The position numbers and the translations under genes were made by a program. The notes below the pieces were generated by a model. It searched no databases. It was not told the DNA's origin and saw only the letters and a program-made list of their open reading frames with translations. DNA of 62,480 bases, from positions 1 to 62,480 of the forward strand of contig NZ_RAWE01000033.1 of the NCBI RefSeq assembly GCF_003611695.1. The letters are read 5' to 3'. Shown here piece after piece: positions 1-8,684 of the stretch. The stretch comes from Corallococcus carmarthensis (GTDB taxonomy: Bacteria; Myxococcota; Myxococcia; Myxococcales; Myxococcaceae). Every line of letters starts with the position of its first letter. The stretch's first letter is position 1.

Positions 1-51
1 GTGCTGGGAGGGGCGGGTTTGCGCGCGTCGCTCATCGGCGTCGGAGTGTAG
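1..51 (+). CDS. possible 3' end of a gene cut by the window edge
   Basis: Frame 1 is open from the first base to a TAG at 49-51. Most of the 16 codons end in G or C, as in the genes nearby. It would converge on the TPR lipoprotein gene that ends at 72. Sixteen codons are too few to name a family, so this is only a plausible C-terminal tail. Confidence 0.3.
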   Translation: MLGGAGLRASLIGVGV

Positions 52-71
52 AGGGCGCGGTGTGCCGGTGG

Positions 72-1454
72 CTACTGGCCCTTGAGCACCTGCAGGGCCT
101 TGCTGGCCACCGCGTTGTCGGGCTGGGTCTCCAGCACCTTCCCCAACCAGCGCTCCGCTTCGCTCACGGCCTTCTGGCGCTCTTCGGGGCGGCGGGCCTT
201 CTGGGCCTCGTCGGTGTAGAGCAGGCCCAGGCGCAGGGCGAACTCGGTGTTCTCCGGGTCCTTGTCCGCCACGTACTTCAGCTCTCGCTGCGCGGCCGCG
301 TAGTCCCCCTCCAACTGGTACACGAGCGACAGCTTGCCGCGTGCGGGCACCGAGTCCGGCGTCAGCGTCACCGCCACCTGGAAGGCCTCCTTCGCGGGGG
401 CCAGGTCGCGGGCCTCCAGGCGCAGGTCTCCCAGGCGGAACCAGCCCAGATCCAGGAGCGGGTTGAGCGCCACGGCCTTCTCGAAGGCGGCGCGCGCCGC
501 GTCCGTGCGCTGGCGCGACAGGTACAGCTCACCCAGGTAGAGCTGGTTCTTGCCGTCCTGGGGGGCGCGCTCGATGGCCTGCTTGAACTCGTCCACGGCG
601 CGGCCGGCGTCATCCAGGCGCTGGTAGGCCAGCCCCAGGAGGGCATGCACCACGGCCAGGTCCGGGTAGTCGTGGAGGATCTCCTCGAAGGCGATGAGGG
701 CGTGCTGGGGCGCGTCCAGCTCGTGCAGGTAGCGCATGCCCTCCTCGAGCTTCGCCTCCGCCGCCTTGGGGAAGTTCTGGAACGGATCCGCCAGCTGGTT
801 CATCAGCGCCCGCGCGGTGGCGACCTCCGTCGGGGTGGGGTTGCCCTTCACGACGGTGCCCAGGGCCTCCACGGCGCCCGTGGCGTCCCCCGTGCGGGCC
901 AGGGCCTTGGCCAAAGGCAGCTTCCAGCCCGCGCGTTCCGGGGCCAGCTCCACGGCCTTTCGCAGCGGGCCCAGCGCGGCGGTGTACTGCTCCGACTCCA
1001 GGCGCGCGACGCCCAGGCGGTAGTGGAACTCCCCGGTGGTGGGGGACAACGCGATGGCGCGCTCGAAGGCGGCCACGGTGGGGGCACCCGCGTCCCGGGC
1101 CCGTGAGAAGAGCGTCAGGCCCAGCATGTACTGGTCCACCGCGCGCTCGTTCTTCGCGATGGCCTGGCGCAGTTCCTCCGCCCAGGCGTCCGCGCGGCCT
1201 GCCTTCACCTGGGCCTCGGTGAGGGCGCGGGCCACGTCCACGTCGTCCGGTGTGCGCGCGTGCAGCGCCTTCAGCAGCTTCAACGCCTCCTCGGGCTGGT
1301 TCCCGTCCAGGTACGCGCGCGCCTGGGCCTGGGGCGCCAGCGCGGGCGTCTGGGCCTGGCCGTGGCCGCAGCCGGTGGCGAGCAGGCTCAGTCCCAGCAG
1401 GGCGGCGGGCCAGCGGAGCGTGCGGAGGCGGTTCGGGGTCGGGATCAAGTGCAC
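72..1454 (-). CDS. TPR-repeat lipoprotein
   Basis: A 460-residue protein with a lipoprotein signal (lipobox LATGC near residue 32) followed by helical TPR units almost to the C-terminus. Repeating alanine/leucine patterns and AxAxFExAxALxP-type helices are visible, for example around ARAAFEKAVALNPLLDLG. Such proteins usually scaffold complexes at the envelope; no enzymatic motif is visible. I chose the GTG at 1454 (VHLIPTPNRL) because it puts the signal peptide at the N-terminus and begins 7 nt after the upstream acyltransferase gene stops. A longer frame from 1655 would run antisense-like through that gene. No clear Shine-Dalgarno is visible, so translation may be coupled to the upstream gene. 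Confidence 0.8.
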   Translation of the reverse strand: MHLIPTPNRLRTLRWPAALLGLSLLATGCGHGQAQTPALAPQAQARAYLDGNQPEEALKLLKALHARTPDDVDVARALTEAQVKAGRADAWAEELRQAIAKNERAVDQYMLGLTLFSRARDAGAPTVAAFERAIALSPTTGEFHYRLGVARLESEQYTAALGPLRKAVELAPERAGWKLPLAKALARTGDATGAVEALGTVVKGNPTPTEVATARALMNQLADPFQNFPKAAEAKLEEGMRYLHELDAPQHALIAFEEILHDYPDLAVVHALLGLAYQRLDDAGRAVDEFKQAIERAPQDGKNQLYLGELYLSRQRTDAARAAFEKAVALNPLLDLGWFRLGDLRLEARDLAPAKEAFQVAVTLTPDSVPARGKLSLVYQLEGDYAAAQRELKYVADKDPENTEFALRLGLLYTDEAQKARRPEERQKAVSEAERWLGKVLETQPDNAVASKALQVLKGQ

Positions 1455-1461
1455 GGGGAGC

Positions 1462-2262
1462 TCAGGAGGCCTTGGAGGTGGGGTCGGAGTCGCGCTGGGC
1501 GACGCCCTCGCGGTTCGGCGCGGCGACGGCCGTGTCCGGATCCCCGCCCTTGCCGCCCAGGGAGAGGCTGTCGGCGATGATCTGTGCACGCACGGCGCGG
1601 GCCAGGCCCTCGCGGTCGTTGTCCGCGAAGCCGGTGGTGTCGATGGGGCGGCCAATCTTCACGCGCACCGGGCCCGGCGTGATGTTCCACGAGTTCTTGG
1701 GCATCACGTTGTCGGTGCCCTCGATGGTGACGGGGCAGATGGGCACGCGGGCCTTGAGCGCGAGCGCGAAGGGACCCTTCTTGAAGGGCAGCACGCTGCC
1801 GTCCTCGGAGCGGGTGCCCTCCGGGTACAGGAAGATGCTGGTGCCCGCGCGGATCTTCCGGGCGGCCTTCTCCAGCGACGCGATGGCGGACGAACGGTCT
1901 CCGCGGTTGATGAAGACGTGGCCCGCGACCCAGAGGTACCAGCCGATGAACGGCACGAAGCGCAGCTGCGACTTGGCGACGAAACGGAAGTCCACCGGCA
2001 CGGCGAGGAAGTGGGCCGGGATGTCGAGTGTGGACAGGTGGTTGCCGACGTAGATGGTGGGCCGCTTCGGGTCCACGTTCTCCCCGCCGATGACCTCCAG
2101 CTTCGCGCCCCCGGCCCACAGGAGCACGGGCGACCAGATCCTCCGGGCGACCGCTACCGAGCGGGATGGGTTGAGCGTCACGAGCATCGCGAGGCATGCG
2201 AGGACGAAGCAGACCGCGGACCACACCGTGACCACCAGGATGCACCACAGCTTGCGCAGCAT
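1462..2262 (-). CDS. plsC: 1-acyl-sn-glycerol-3-phosphate acyltransferase (PlsC family)
   Basis: A 266-residue membrane-associated acyltransferase that would esterify lysophosphatidate to phosphatidic acid in phospholipid synthesis. An N-terminal hydrophobic segment (about residues 7-30) precedes the catalytic H(X)4D motif NHLSTLD (His75, Asp80) and the EGTR motif (Glu148-Arg151), both intact. Residues after about 240 are polar and probably dispensable. The ATG is preceded by AGGAGG at 2274-2279 on the complementary strand. It is the first gene of a two-gene unit with the TPR lipoprotein. Acyltransferases of this family vary in substrate, so the exact acceptor is inferred. Confidence 0.88.
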   Translation of the reverse strand: MLRKLWCILVVTVWSAVCFVLACLAMLVTLNPSRSVAVARRIWSPVLLWAGGAKLEVIGGENVDPKRPTIYVGNHLSTLDIPAHFLAVPVDFRFVAKSQLRFVPFIGWYLWVAGHVFINRGDRSSAIASLEKAARKIRAGTSIFLYPEGTRSEDGSVLPFKKGPFALALKARVPICPVTIEGTDNVMPKNSWNITPGPVRVKIGRPIDTTGFADNDREGLARAVRAQIIADSLSLGGKGGDPDTAVAAPNREGVAQRDSDPTSKAS

Positions 2263-2467
2263 GCGTCGCCTTTCCTCCTACCGGGGGGCTTGAGCGCCAG
2301 ACGGGCCCCAGGGGTGCCGCTCACCGGTCGGGCAGCCAGGCGGCGCGGCGCGGGCGCCGGCTCCTGGGCGTGCGGAACGGGGCAGGGGCATGCACTTTAT
2401 CTACCATGGCTCCCCTCGCCATTGTTTCTGGTGAATGCCGCTCGCCGGGGTTACAAGCAAGGGTGGC

Positions 2468-3082
2468 GTGGCCAGGAAAAAGTTCATCGCCATCGCGGGC
2501 AACATCGGGGCCGGAAAGACGGAGCTCACGTCCTTCCTGTGCCGGAAGTACGGCCTCACGCCGTCCTTCGAGCCCAATGACCAGAACCCCTATCTCGCTG
2601 ATTTCTACAAGGACATGAAGACGTGGGCGTTCCGCTCCCAGCTCTTCTTCCTGACGCACAAGTTCCGCCTGCACCGGGAACTGGAGCGCACGCCGGGCAC
2701 CGTGCTCCAGGACCGGACGCTCTATGAGGACGCGGAAATCTTCGCCAAGAACCTCCACCGGCAGCGGCTCATCGACAAGCGGGACTGGTCCACGTACTGG
2801 GAGCTGTACCAGACCATCTCCCAGTCGCTCCGGCCGCCCGACCTGATGATCTACCTGCGCTGCCCGGTCGTCACGCTGAAGGAGCGCATCCGGCTGCGAG
2901 GGCGGGCCATGGAGAAGGACATCCCGACCGCGTACCTCAAGCGCCTCAACGCCCTCTACGAGGAGTGGTTCGAGGGCTACTCGCTGTCGCCGGTGCTGGT
3001 GCTGGGGACGGACAAGCTGGACTACCTCACCGACCTGGTGGACCGCGTGGACCTCTTCCGACAGATCGAGAAGCACCTGTGA
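2468..3082 (+). CDS. deoxynucleoside kinase (dNK/dGK-dAK family)
   Basis: A 204-residue P-loop kinase that would phosphorylate deoxynucleosides with ATP in the cytosolic salvage pathway. The P-loop GNIGAGKT lies at residues 11-18, the DRxLYED nucleoside-binding motif at 82-88 and an arginine-rich LID segment (ERIRLRGR) at 139-146. The length is usual for bacterial dGK/dAK enzymes. I prefer the GTG at 2468, which follows an AAGGG and gives VARKKFIAIAGN. An in-frame ATG at 2435 would add 11 residues but lacks an SD. The stop overlaps the next gene's start in a GTGA, so the two are translationally coupled. Base specificity cannot be read from the sequence. Confidence 0.88.
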   Translation: MARKKFIAIAGNIGAGKTELTSFLCRKYGLTPSFEPNDQNPYLADFYKDMKTWAFRSQLFFLTHKFRLHRELERTPGTVLQDRTLYEDAEIFAKNLHRQRLIDKRDWSTYWELYQTISQSLRPPDLMIYLRCPVVTLKERIRLRGRAMEKDIPTAYLKRLNALYEEWFEGYSLSPVLVLGTDKLDYLTDLVDRVDLFRQIEKHL

Positions 3083-4254
3083 AGGAGGTCTACGTCCTGG
3101 CCACCGAGCAGCCCGAGCCGCCGTCCCTGGATGCGCTGCGCGCGGCGTTCGCGACGGACGAGGTGGAGTTCGTGCCGCACGAGGGCGACTGGGGCTTCAC
3201 CGTGCGGGCGGACGGTTCGGAGGTGAAGGTGGTGCTCAAGCCCCTGAGCGACGGCCGTCCGCGCGTCCCCCAGGAGCTGTTCAGCGGCAGCCCGGAGGCC
3301 TTCGCGCTCGTGGAGAAGGCCCAGGCCTGCTACGCGTTCCTGCTGGAGCCGGGCGGCGCGCAGCCCACGCTGCCCGTCTTCGAGGCGCTGTGGACCGTGC
3401 GCACGCTGATGGAGCAGGCGCCCGGCGTGCTCGTGGACCTCACGGCGTTCAAGCTGCACGAGCCCGAGGACGTGGTCGAAATCACGGAGCTGGACTTCGA
3501 CATCCGCGACCACGTGCACCTGCACGCCATCGAGCTGGCGGAGGGGGACACGCCGCTGTGGGTGCACTCGCACGGGATGGAGAAGTTCGGCGCGCGCGAC
3601 GTGGAGATCTTCCACCTGGGCGAGGGCGACCTGCTGGCCGCGGAGAGCTTCCTCCACGAGCTGTGCACGGACCTGGCGTTCGCGCAGGGGCCGGCGCTGC
3701 GCGCGGAGGTGTCCACCAGCGAGGGCCAGAGCTTCACGATGGTTCCCTCCGAGGAGGCCCGCGCGAACCTGCTGGGCGTGCCGTTGGACGCCTTCGAGGG
3801 CCACGAGGGGCTGTTCCTCACGGTGGTTTCGCCGCTGGGCCGGCACAACACGGCGGAGCTGCTGGCGACGTACCGGGAGCGCTTCGCGAAGGAGCCGGCC
3901 GAGCAGACCCAGGCGATGCATGAGGAGGCGCAGGCGCTGTTGCCCTCCTTCCTGGCGCGCTTCCAGCGCAAGGGGTTGATGGAGCCCCTGACGTTCCTGG
4001 TGCGGGCCCCCTTCGAGACGCATCCGGAGGGCGAGGTGGTGGTGGAGAACCTCTGGCTGGAGGCGGTGGCCCGGGACGAGGGCTCCGTCGTGGGCCGGCT
4101 GGTGGATGGGGCGGTGCACACCACGGAGTGGCGCAAGGGGGCCCACGTGGAGGTGGAGGAGAAGCAGATCAACGCCCTGGCCATCGCCCGGGAGGGCCGC
4201 GCGCTCAACGAGTCCGAACTGCGGGCTCTTTTGAACGCCGAACGTCCGATGTAG
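3079..4254 (+). CDS. DUF4026/DUF2314-type protein of unknown function
   Basis: A 391-residue soluble acidic protein with no signal peptide or membrane span. The last ~65 residues (LWLEAVARDEGSVVGRLVDG... KGAHVEVEEKQI) have the shape of a DUF2314 domain. The preceding part, with LWVHSHGMEKFG, resembles DUF4026-type proteins. The GTG start overlaps the stop of the kinase gene (GTGA), which fixes the start and indicates co-expression with nucleoside salvage. No catalytic motif is evident. Family assignment comes from pattern memory and needs a profile search. Confidence 0.75.
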   Translation: MKEVYVLATEQPEPPSLDALRAAFATDEVEFVPHEGDWGFTVRADGSEVKVVLKPLSDGRPRVPQELFSGSPEAFALVEKAQACYAFLLEPGGAQPTLPVFEALWTVRTLMEQAPGVLVDLTAFKLHEPEDVVEITELDFDIRDHVHLHAIELAEGDTPLWVHSHGMEKFGARDVEIFHLGEGDLLAAESFLHELCTDLAFAQGPALRAEVSTSEGQSFTMVPSEEARANLLGVPLDAFEGHEGLFLTVVSPLGRHNTAELLATYRERFAKEPAEQTQAMHEEAQALLPSFLARFQRKGLMEPLTFLVRAPFETHPEGEVVVENLWLEAVARDEGSVVGRLVDGAVHTTEWRKGAHVEVEEKQINALAIAREGRALNESELRALLNAERPM

Positions 4255-4284
4255 CGCTGCGCGTCCAACCCAACGCGTCTTGCG

Positions 4285-4302
4285 AGTGCCCCGAGGGGCG
4301 CT
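4285..4302 (+). terminator. short GC-rich hairpin between two genes
   Basis: AGTGCCCC pairs with GGGGCGCT with one mismatch and a very short loop. It lies 19-36 nt upstream of the FHA regulator gene and 31 nt after the preceding stop. No T-run follows, so termination activity is doubtful. Confidence 0.3.
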
Positions 4303-4320
4303 GCTAGGCTCCGCGTCCGC

Positions 4321-6057
4321 ATGCCGGCACTCCTGCTGCTCACGGGCCCGTCCGCGGGGCGCCGGTACGAAGTCGTCTCCCAGCTGACCCTCGGGCGCAG
4401 TCCTTCCTGCGACATCCCGTTGGAAGACGACCAGGTGTCGCGGCGCCACGCGCAGCTGTTCCTGGACACCATCGCGGGACAGGTGCGGTTGCGCGACCTG
4501 GGGTCCACCAACGGCACACTGCTCAACGGGCAGCGGCTGGCGCTCCAGGAAGAGGCGGTGCTGCGGCCGGGCGACCGGATGCGCGTGGGCGCCACCATCG
4601 CGGTGTACGAGCCGCCGCCGGTGTCCATCGTCGACGAGCCCTCGGGCGTGTCCGCTCCGGAGCCGGATCACGTGCCCATCGAGGAGGTGCTGCCGCACGT
4701 GGGCGCGGCCGCGGCGATGTACTCGGCGGGGACGGCGCTCCTGGGTGCCACCAGCGAGGCGATGGTGCTGCGGCGGCTGTCGGAAGAGACGGTGCACGCG
4801 CTCAACGCGGACCGTGCCGCGGCGCTGCTGAGCGGATCGGAGGGATTGCGTACGGCGGCGGTGTCCGGCGCTGCGTCCGTGGAGGTGCCTCGCGCGCTGG
4901 TGCAGGCGGCGCTGGAGCGCAAGGAATTGGGCCGGACGGACACGGCCCTGTGCTCGCCGCTGGTGGCTTCGGGCGGGATGCCTTTTGGCGTGCTGTACGT
5001 GGAGCGCGAAGAGTCGCCGTTCACCGAGGGCGAGGGCCAGTTGCTCGCGTCACTGGGGCGGCTGGGCGGTGAGGCCTATACGGCGGTGCGCTCGCGCGGT
5101 GAGGCGGAGGCGGCGGACATGCCCTGGGTGACGCCGCTGGGGACTTCGCGGGCATTCCGGGGCGTGGTGGAGGAGGCGCGGCGGGCGGCGGGCAGTGCCG
5201 CACCGGTCGTGCTGCACGGCGAGCCGGGCACCGGCAAGGCGCTGTTGGCGCACTTCCTCCATGGCAAGTCTCCGCGCGCGCTGGGGCCGTGGGTGACGGT
5301 GGAGTGCCGGCAGTCCCTGGAGGCCGTGGAGGTGGCGCTCTTCGGCCGGGCGGGCGCGCCCGGCCAGCCCCCGGTGACGTCCGCGGTGTTGCGTGCGGAC
5401 GCGGGCACACTGCTCCTGCGCCACGTCGAGGCGCTTCCCCGGCCGGCGGCGGAGCGGCTGGCGCGGATGCTGGCCCGGCGCGCGGCTCCGGCGCGGCAGG
5501 GCGGCGAGGAACCCGTGGACGTGCGGATCGTCGCCACCAGTGCTTCGCCGGTGTCGCGGCTCGCGTCGCGGGGGGAGTTCGATGCGGCGCTGGCCCGGGG
5601 GCTGGCGGGCTTCGAGCTGGAGGTGCCGCCTCTTCGCGAGCGGAGGGGTGACGTGCCGGTGTTGCTGGAGTACTTCGCGCTGCGCGGTGCCCGGCAGGGC
5701 GGGCGGGAAGCCCCGGTGCTCGGCCCCGAGGCCCGGCGCCTGCTGGCGGAGTATCCGTGGCCGCAGAACGTGCGCGAATTGGAGCTGGTGGCGGAGCGGC
5801 TGGGGCGCGTGTACGCGGCGGGCCACGTGGGCATTCCGCAACTGCCTCCGGAGGTGCGCGAGGGCGCGGTGGGGCAGGCGCCTCGCACGTTGCAGGAGCA
5901 GGTGGCCCGCCTGGAGCGCGACGCCATCGCGGAGGCGCTTCGCGATTCCGGATGGAAGAAGGTCCGTGCGGCGGAGATGCTGGGCATCAGCCGGCCCACG
6001 CTCGACCGGAAGATGGAGGAGTACGGGCTGACGCTGGAGCGGGGGACTCGCGGCTGA
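4321..6057 (+). CDS. FHA-GAF-AAA+-Fis regulator with degenerate sigma-54 activator core
   Basis: A 578-residue NtrC-like protein. Residues 1-100 form an FHA domain (LGRSPSCDI, SRRHAQL, LGSTNGTLLNG) that would bind phosphothreonine. Residues ~130-260 look like a GAF sensor. Residues ~275-510 form an AAA+ domain with Walker A GEPGTGK (300-306), the PLRERRGDVP element and YPWPQNVRELE. A Fis-type helix-turn-helix (KKVRAAEMLGISRPTLDRKM) ends the protein. Two things are missing. The GAFTGA loop expected after ALFG (339-342) is replaced by a Pro/Gly stretch, and the Walker B Asp-Glu is Arg367-His368. It probably cannot remodel sigma-54 holoenzyme and may act as a DNA-binding repressor or decoy controlled by a Ser/Thr kinase. 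Confidence 0.85.
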   Translation: MPALLLLTGPSAGRRYEVVSQLTLGRSPSCDIPLEDDQVSRRHAQLFLDTIAGQVRLRDLGSTNGTLLNGQRLALQEEAVLRPGDRMRVGATIAVYEPPPVSIVDEPSGVSAPEPDHVPIEEVLPHVGAAAAMYSAGTALLGATSEAMVLRRLSEETVHALNADRAAALLSGSEGLRTAAVSGAASVEVPRALVQAALERKELGRTDTALCSPLVASGGMPFGVLYVEREESPFTEGEGQLLASLGRLGGEAYTAVRSRGEAEAADMPWVTPLGTSRAFRGVVEEARRAAGSAAPVVLHGEPGTGKALLAHFLHGKSPRALGPWVTVECRQSLEAVEVALFGRAGAPGQPPVTSAVLRADAGTLLLRHVEALPRPAAERLARMLARRAAPARQGGEEPVDVRIVATSASPVSRLASRGEFDAALARGLAGFELEVPPLRERRGDVPVLLEYFALRGARQGGREAPVLGPEARRLLAEYPWPQNVRELELVAERLGRVYAAGHVGIPQLPPEVREGAVGQAPRTLQEQVARLERDAIAEALRDSGWKKVRAAEMLGISRPTLDRKMEEYGLTLERGTRG

Positions 6058-6061
6058 GCGG

Positions 6062-7000
6062 TCAGGCCTTGGTGACTGCCGTGTCCTTGCGGCGGCTGAT
6101 CAACACACCCGTGAGGATGAGCCCCGCACCGAGTATCTGGAACAGGGTGGGGCGCTCACCGCGAATCGCCCAGGCAGTGAGGGCCGCGACGACGGGGATG
6201 CCGGTGCCGTAGAGCGTCGTGCGGTTGGTGCCCACCTGCTGCACGCTGCGGAACCACACGAAGTACGCGAGCACCAGCGGCACCAGCGCCGAGTACACGA
6301 GTGCGATCCAGCCCGCGGCGCCCACGCGCGACGTGTCCATCGCGATGACCTGGGAGGCTCCGGCCAGGACCACGCCCGGGGCTCCCGTGAGCATGGTGAT
6401 GGCGGTGACGCGCAGCGCGGACACGCCTTCGCCTACCGCGCGCGTGCCCACCGTGTAGATGGCCCAGCACAGCGAGCTGCAGACAATCAGCGCGTCACCT
6501 GTCCACGTCGCCGCGCCCAGGTTCGGGCCTCGCGCTCCGACCACGAGCAGCATTCCCACCACCGCGAGGGACAGCCCCGCGACGACCGGGCGCCGCAGCC
6601 GTTCGATGCCGAGCGCCGCGCCCAGCGTCGCCGTCACCACCGGGCTCACCGCCGTGAGCATGCCGCTGTTGGCCGCCGTGGTTCGCGCGAGGCCTTCGAT
6701 GAAGAACAGCTGGTACAGCGTGTTGCCCACGAACCCCAGCGCGGTGAGCCGCAGGAACACCTTCCACGGCATCGGCTTGTGGCCTTCCACGGCCAACAGC
6801 ACGAGCCCCATCGCGAGCGCCGCGAGTCCGAAGCGCAGCGACATGAAGGCCCGGGGCGGCATGCCCTCCAGCGCGTCCTTCACGAGGGTGTAGTTCGTCC
6901 CCCAGACGACCACGACGGCGATCATCGCCAGGTCGGAGGCGGAGACGAGACGGGCAGGCGCTGCGACCGCGGGCGACGAGGTGCTCACGCGGCGGGGCAT
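6062..7000 (-). CDS. DMT-superfamily (EamA) transporter
   Basis: A 312-residue inner-membrane protein with two EamA repeats and about ten hydrophobic spans. The first repeat opens with the characteristic WGTNYTLVKDALEGMPP, and both halves show the family's alternating helices. Members export metabolites or amino acids; the substrate cannot be inferred. The ATG at 7000 (MPRRVSTSS) gives a short cytoplasmic N-terminus; further upstream codons are antisense-like. The gene converges on the FHA regulator with only 4 nt between stops and diverges from the pseudouridine glycosidase gene. Confidence 0.88.
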   Translation of the reverse strand: MPRRVSTSSPAVAAPARLVSASDLAMIAVVVVWGTNYTLVKDALEGMPPRAFMSLRFGLAALAMGLVLLAVEGHKPMPWKVFLRLTALGFVGNTLYQLFFIEGLARTTAANSGMLTAVSPVVTATLGAALGIERLRRPVVAGLSLAVVGMLLVVGARGPNLGAATWTGDALIVCSSLCWAIYTVGTRAVGEGVSALRVTAITMLTGAPGVVLAGASQVIAMDTSRVGAAGWIALVYSALVPLVLAYFVWFRSVQQVGTNRTTLYGTGIPVVAALTAWAIRGERPTLFQILGAGLILTGVLISRRKDTAVTKA

Positions 7001-7180
7001 AGGGCGGCGCGAGGCCGGATGCAACCGACGGAGCTGCAACGAACAGGCGGGCATGCGCGGCTTCCCCGGCAGGCGACCCGCACATGCGGTGCTCCGGCCC
7101 GGGCGGAGTCGACGTGACGCCGACGTTTCCCCACGCGCGTGCTTGTCCGGCCGCCCCGCCCGTGGCGTAAATGCCCGCCC

Positions 7181-8098
7181 ATGGACTTCCGTTATTCGGA
7201 CGAGGTGCGGCGCGCGAAGGACTCCGGGCAGCCGCTGGTGGCGCTGGAGACGAGCGTCGTCGCGCAGGGCCTGCCGTACCCCGACAACCTGGCCGCTGCT
7301 CGCGCGTGCGAGGAGGCCATCCGCCGCGCTGGTGCCGTGCCCGCGCCCATCGCCATGGTGGACGGGGAGGTGTGGATTGGTCTGGAGGACGCCGCGCTGC
7401 GCCGGCTGGCCGAGGGCAAGGAGAAGCTCCTCAAGCTGGGCTCGCGCGACCTGGCCGTGGCGATGGCCACGCGCGCCAGCGGTGGCACCACCGTGAGCGC
7501 CACGTGCGAACTGGCCGCGGCGGCGGGCATCCGCGTGTTCTCCACCGGCGGCATCGGTGGCGTGCACCGCGGTGCCTCCGAGCACTGGGACATCTCGCAG
7601 GACATCGCGGCGCTGTCGCGCTACCCCGTCGCCGTGGTGTGCGCGGGCGCCAAGTCCGTGTTGGATCTGCCCAAGACGATGGAGCTCCTGGAGACGGCGG
7701 GCGTGCCCGTCATCGGCGTGGGCACCAACGAGCTGCCGTCCTTCTACAGCCGCGAGTCCGGCCTCTCGCTGGAGCACCGCGCGGACGACGCGGAGGCCGC
7801 CGCACGCATCGCCCATGCGCGCTTCGACACGCTGGGGCAGGGCGGCGTGCTCTACACCGTGCCGCCTCCGGCGGAGGCCGCGCTGGCTCGCAACGACGTG
7901 GAGCTGCACATCGCGTCGGCGCTGGCGGACGCGGACCGGCAGGGTGTGCGCGGCAAGGCCGTGACGCCGTTCCTCCTGGGCGAGATGGCGAAGCGCACCG
8001 GAGGCAAGAGCCTCAAGACGAACCTGGCGCTCCTGGAGAACAACGCGCGCTTCGCGGGGGCGCTGGCCGTGGCCTACGCCCGCCTCGCGAAGCGCTGA
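7181..8098 (+). CDS. psuG: pseudouridine-5'-phosphate glycosidase
   Basis: A 305-residue cytosolic enzyme that reversibly splits pseudouridine 5'-phosphate into uracil and ribose 5-phosphate, used to recycle the modified nucleoside from RNA. The residues known as catalytic in the E. coli enzyme are in register: Glu23 (ALETSVV), Asp141 (DISQDI) and the Schiff-base Lys158 in VCAGAKSVLDL. STGGIGGVHRGA is also typical. I chose the ATG at 7181 (MDFRY); an upstream start at 7139 would add 14 unsupported residues. No pseudouridine kinase gene (psuK) lies next to it, so the kinase must be elsewhere if the pathway is complete. Confidence 0.93.
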   Translation: MDFRYSDEVRRAKDSGQPLVALETSVVAQGLPYPDNLAAARACEEAIRRAGAVPAPIAMVDGEVWIGLEDAALRRLAEGKEKLLKLGSRDLAVAMATRASGGTTVSATCELAAAAGIRVFSTGGIGGVHRGASEHWDISQDIAALSRYPVAVVCAGAKSVLDLPKTMELLETAGVPVIGVGTNELPSFYSRESGLSLEHRADDAEAAARIAHARFDTLGQGGVLYTVPPPAEAALARNDVELHIASALADADRQGVRGKAVTPFLLGEMAKRTGGKSLKTNLALLENNARFAGALAVAYARLAKR

Positions 8099-8116
8099 AC
8101 GCCGCGCGACGACGGC

Positions 8117-8611
8117 TCAGGATGCGCGGTGCTGGAACCAGGACATCAGGTCCTCCAGCGCCGCGCGGTCCACGTCGTCGAAGGTGTTCTTGTGCTCGGA
8201 GTCGATGTCGAGCACCGCGAGCAGTTCACGGTTGCGCCCGTACACCGGCACGACGATCTCCGACGCGGAGCGCCCGTCGCAGGTGATGTGGCCCGGGAAG
8301 GCGTGCACGTCCGGCACCACCACCGTTTCGCCCTTCGCGGCGGAGGTGCCGCACACGCCCTTGCCGAAGGTGATCTCCAGGCACCCGAGCGTCCCCTGGT
8401 AGGGGCCCACGCGCAGCAGCTTCCCGGGCGTCACCACCCGGTAGAAGCCCGTCCACAGGTGGCCGAAGGCGTTGTGCAGCAGGCAGCTCATCGTCGCCAT
8501 CGCGCAGATGTCGTCGTCCACGCCTTCGAGGATGGCGAGCGCGTGCGTCTTCAGCTCTGCGTATGCCTCGGTCTTGGGCTGACCGCGCAGATCCAGGGTG
8601 ACTTCGGCCAT
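8117..8611 (-). CDS. free methionine-(R)-sulfoxide reductase (GAF-fold, fRMsr)
   Basis: A 164-residue GAF-domain protein that matches the fRMsr family, which reduces free Met-(R)-O with thioredoxin. The three family cysteines are present: Cys77 (TLGCLEI), Cys87 (KGVCGTSAA) and Cys111 (HITCDGRS). The conserved FYR, GPYQG and VLDIDS elements are also present. The ATG at 8611 follows an AGAGGA; a longer frame to 8779 would run into the divergent sirtuin gene. Together with the sirtuin it forms a divergent pair sharing a 73-bp promoter region. Confidence 0.92.
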   Translation of the reverse strand: MAEVTLDLRGQPKTEAYAELKTHALAILEGVDDDICAMATMSCLLHNAFGHLWTGFYRVVTPGKLLRVGPYQGTLGCLEITFGKGVCGTSAAKGETVVVPDVHAFPGHITCDGRSASEIVVPVYGRNRELLAVLDIDSEHKNTFDDVDRAALEDLMSWFQHRAS

Positions 8612-8684
8612 GATGGAGTCCTCTGTCAGGTATTGCTTTCCGCCCCTTCTAACAACCCTCGTGCCCGCTGGCACAGGAGGTCGT
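8612..8684. promoter_or_regulatory. divergent promoter region between fRMsr and sirtuin genes
   Basis: The 73 bp between the two divergent starts must carry both promoters. The sirtuin's AGGAGG ribosome site is at 8675-8680. The stretch 8625-8660 is less GC-rich than its surroundings. I see no convincing operator palindrome. Confidence 0.5.

Noticed and set aside
8598-8684. N-terminal extension of the sirtuin from an ATG at 8598
   Set aside because: It would overlap the divergent gene's start, and the GTG at 8685 has an excellent AGGAGG.
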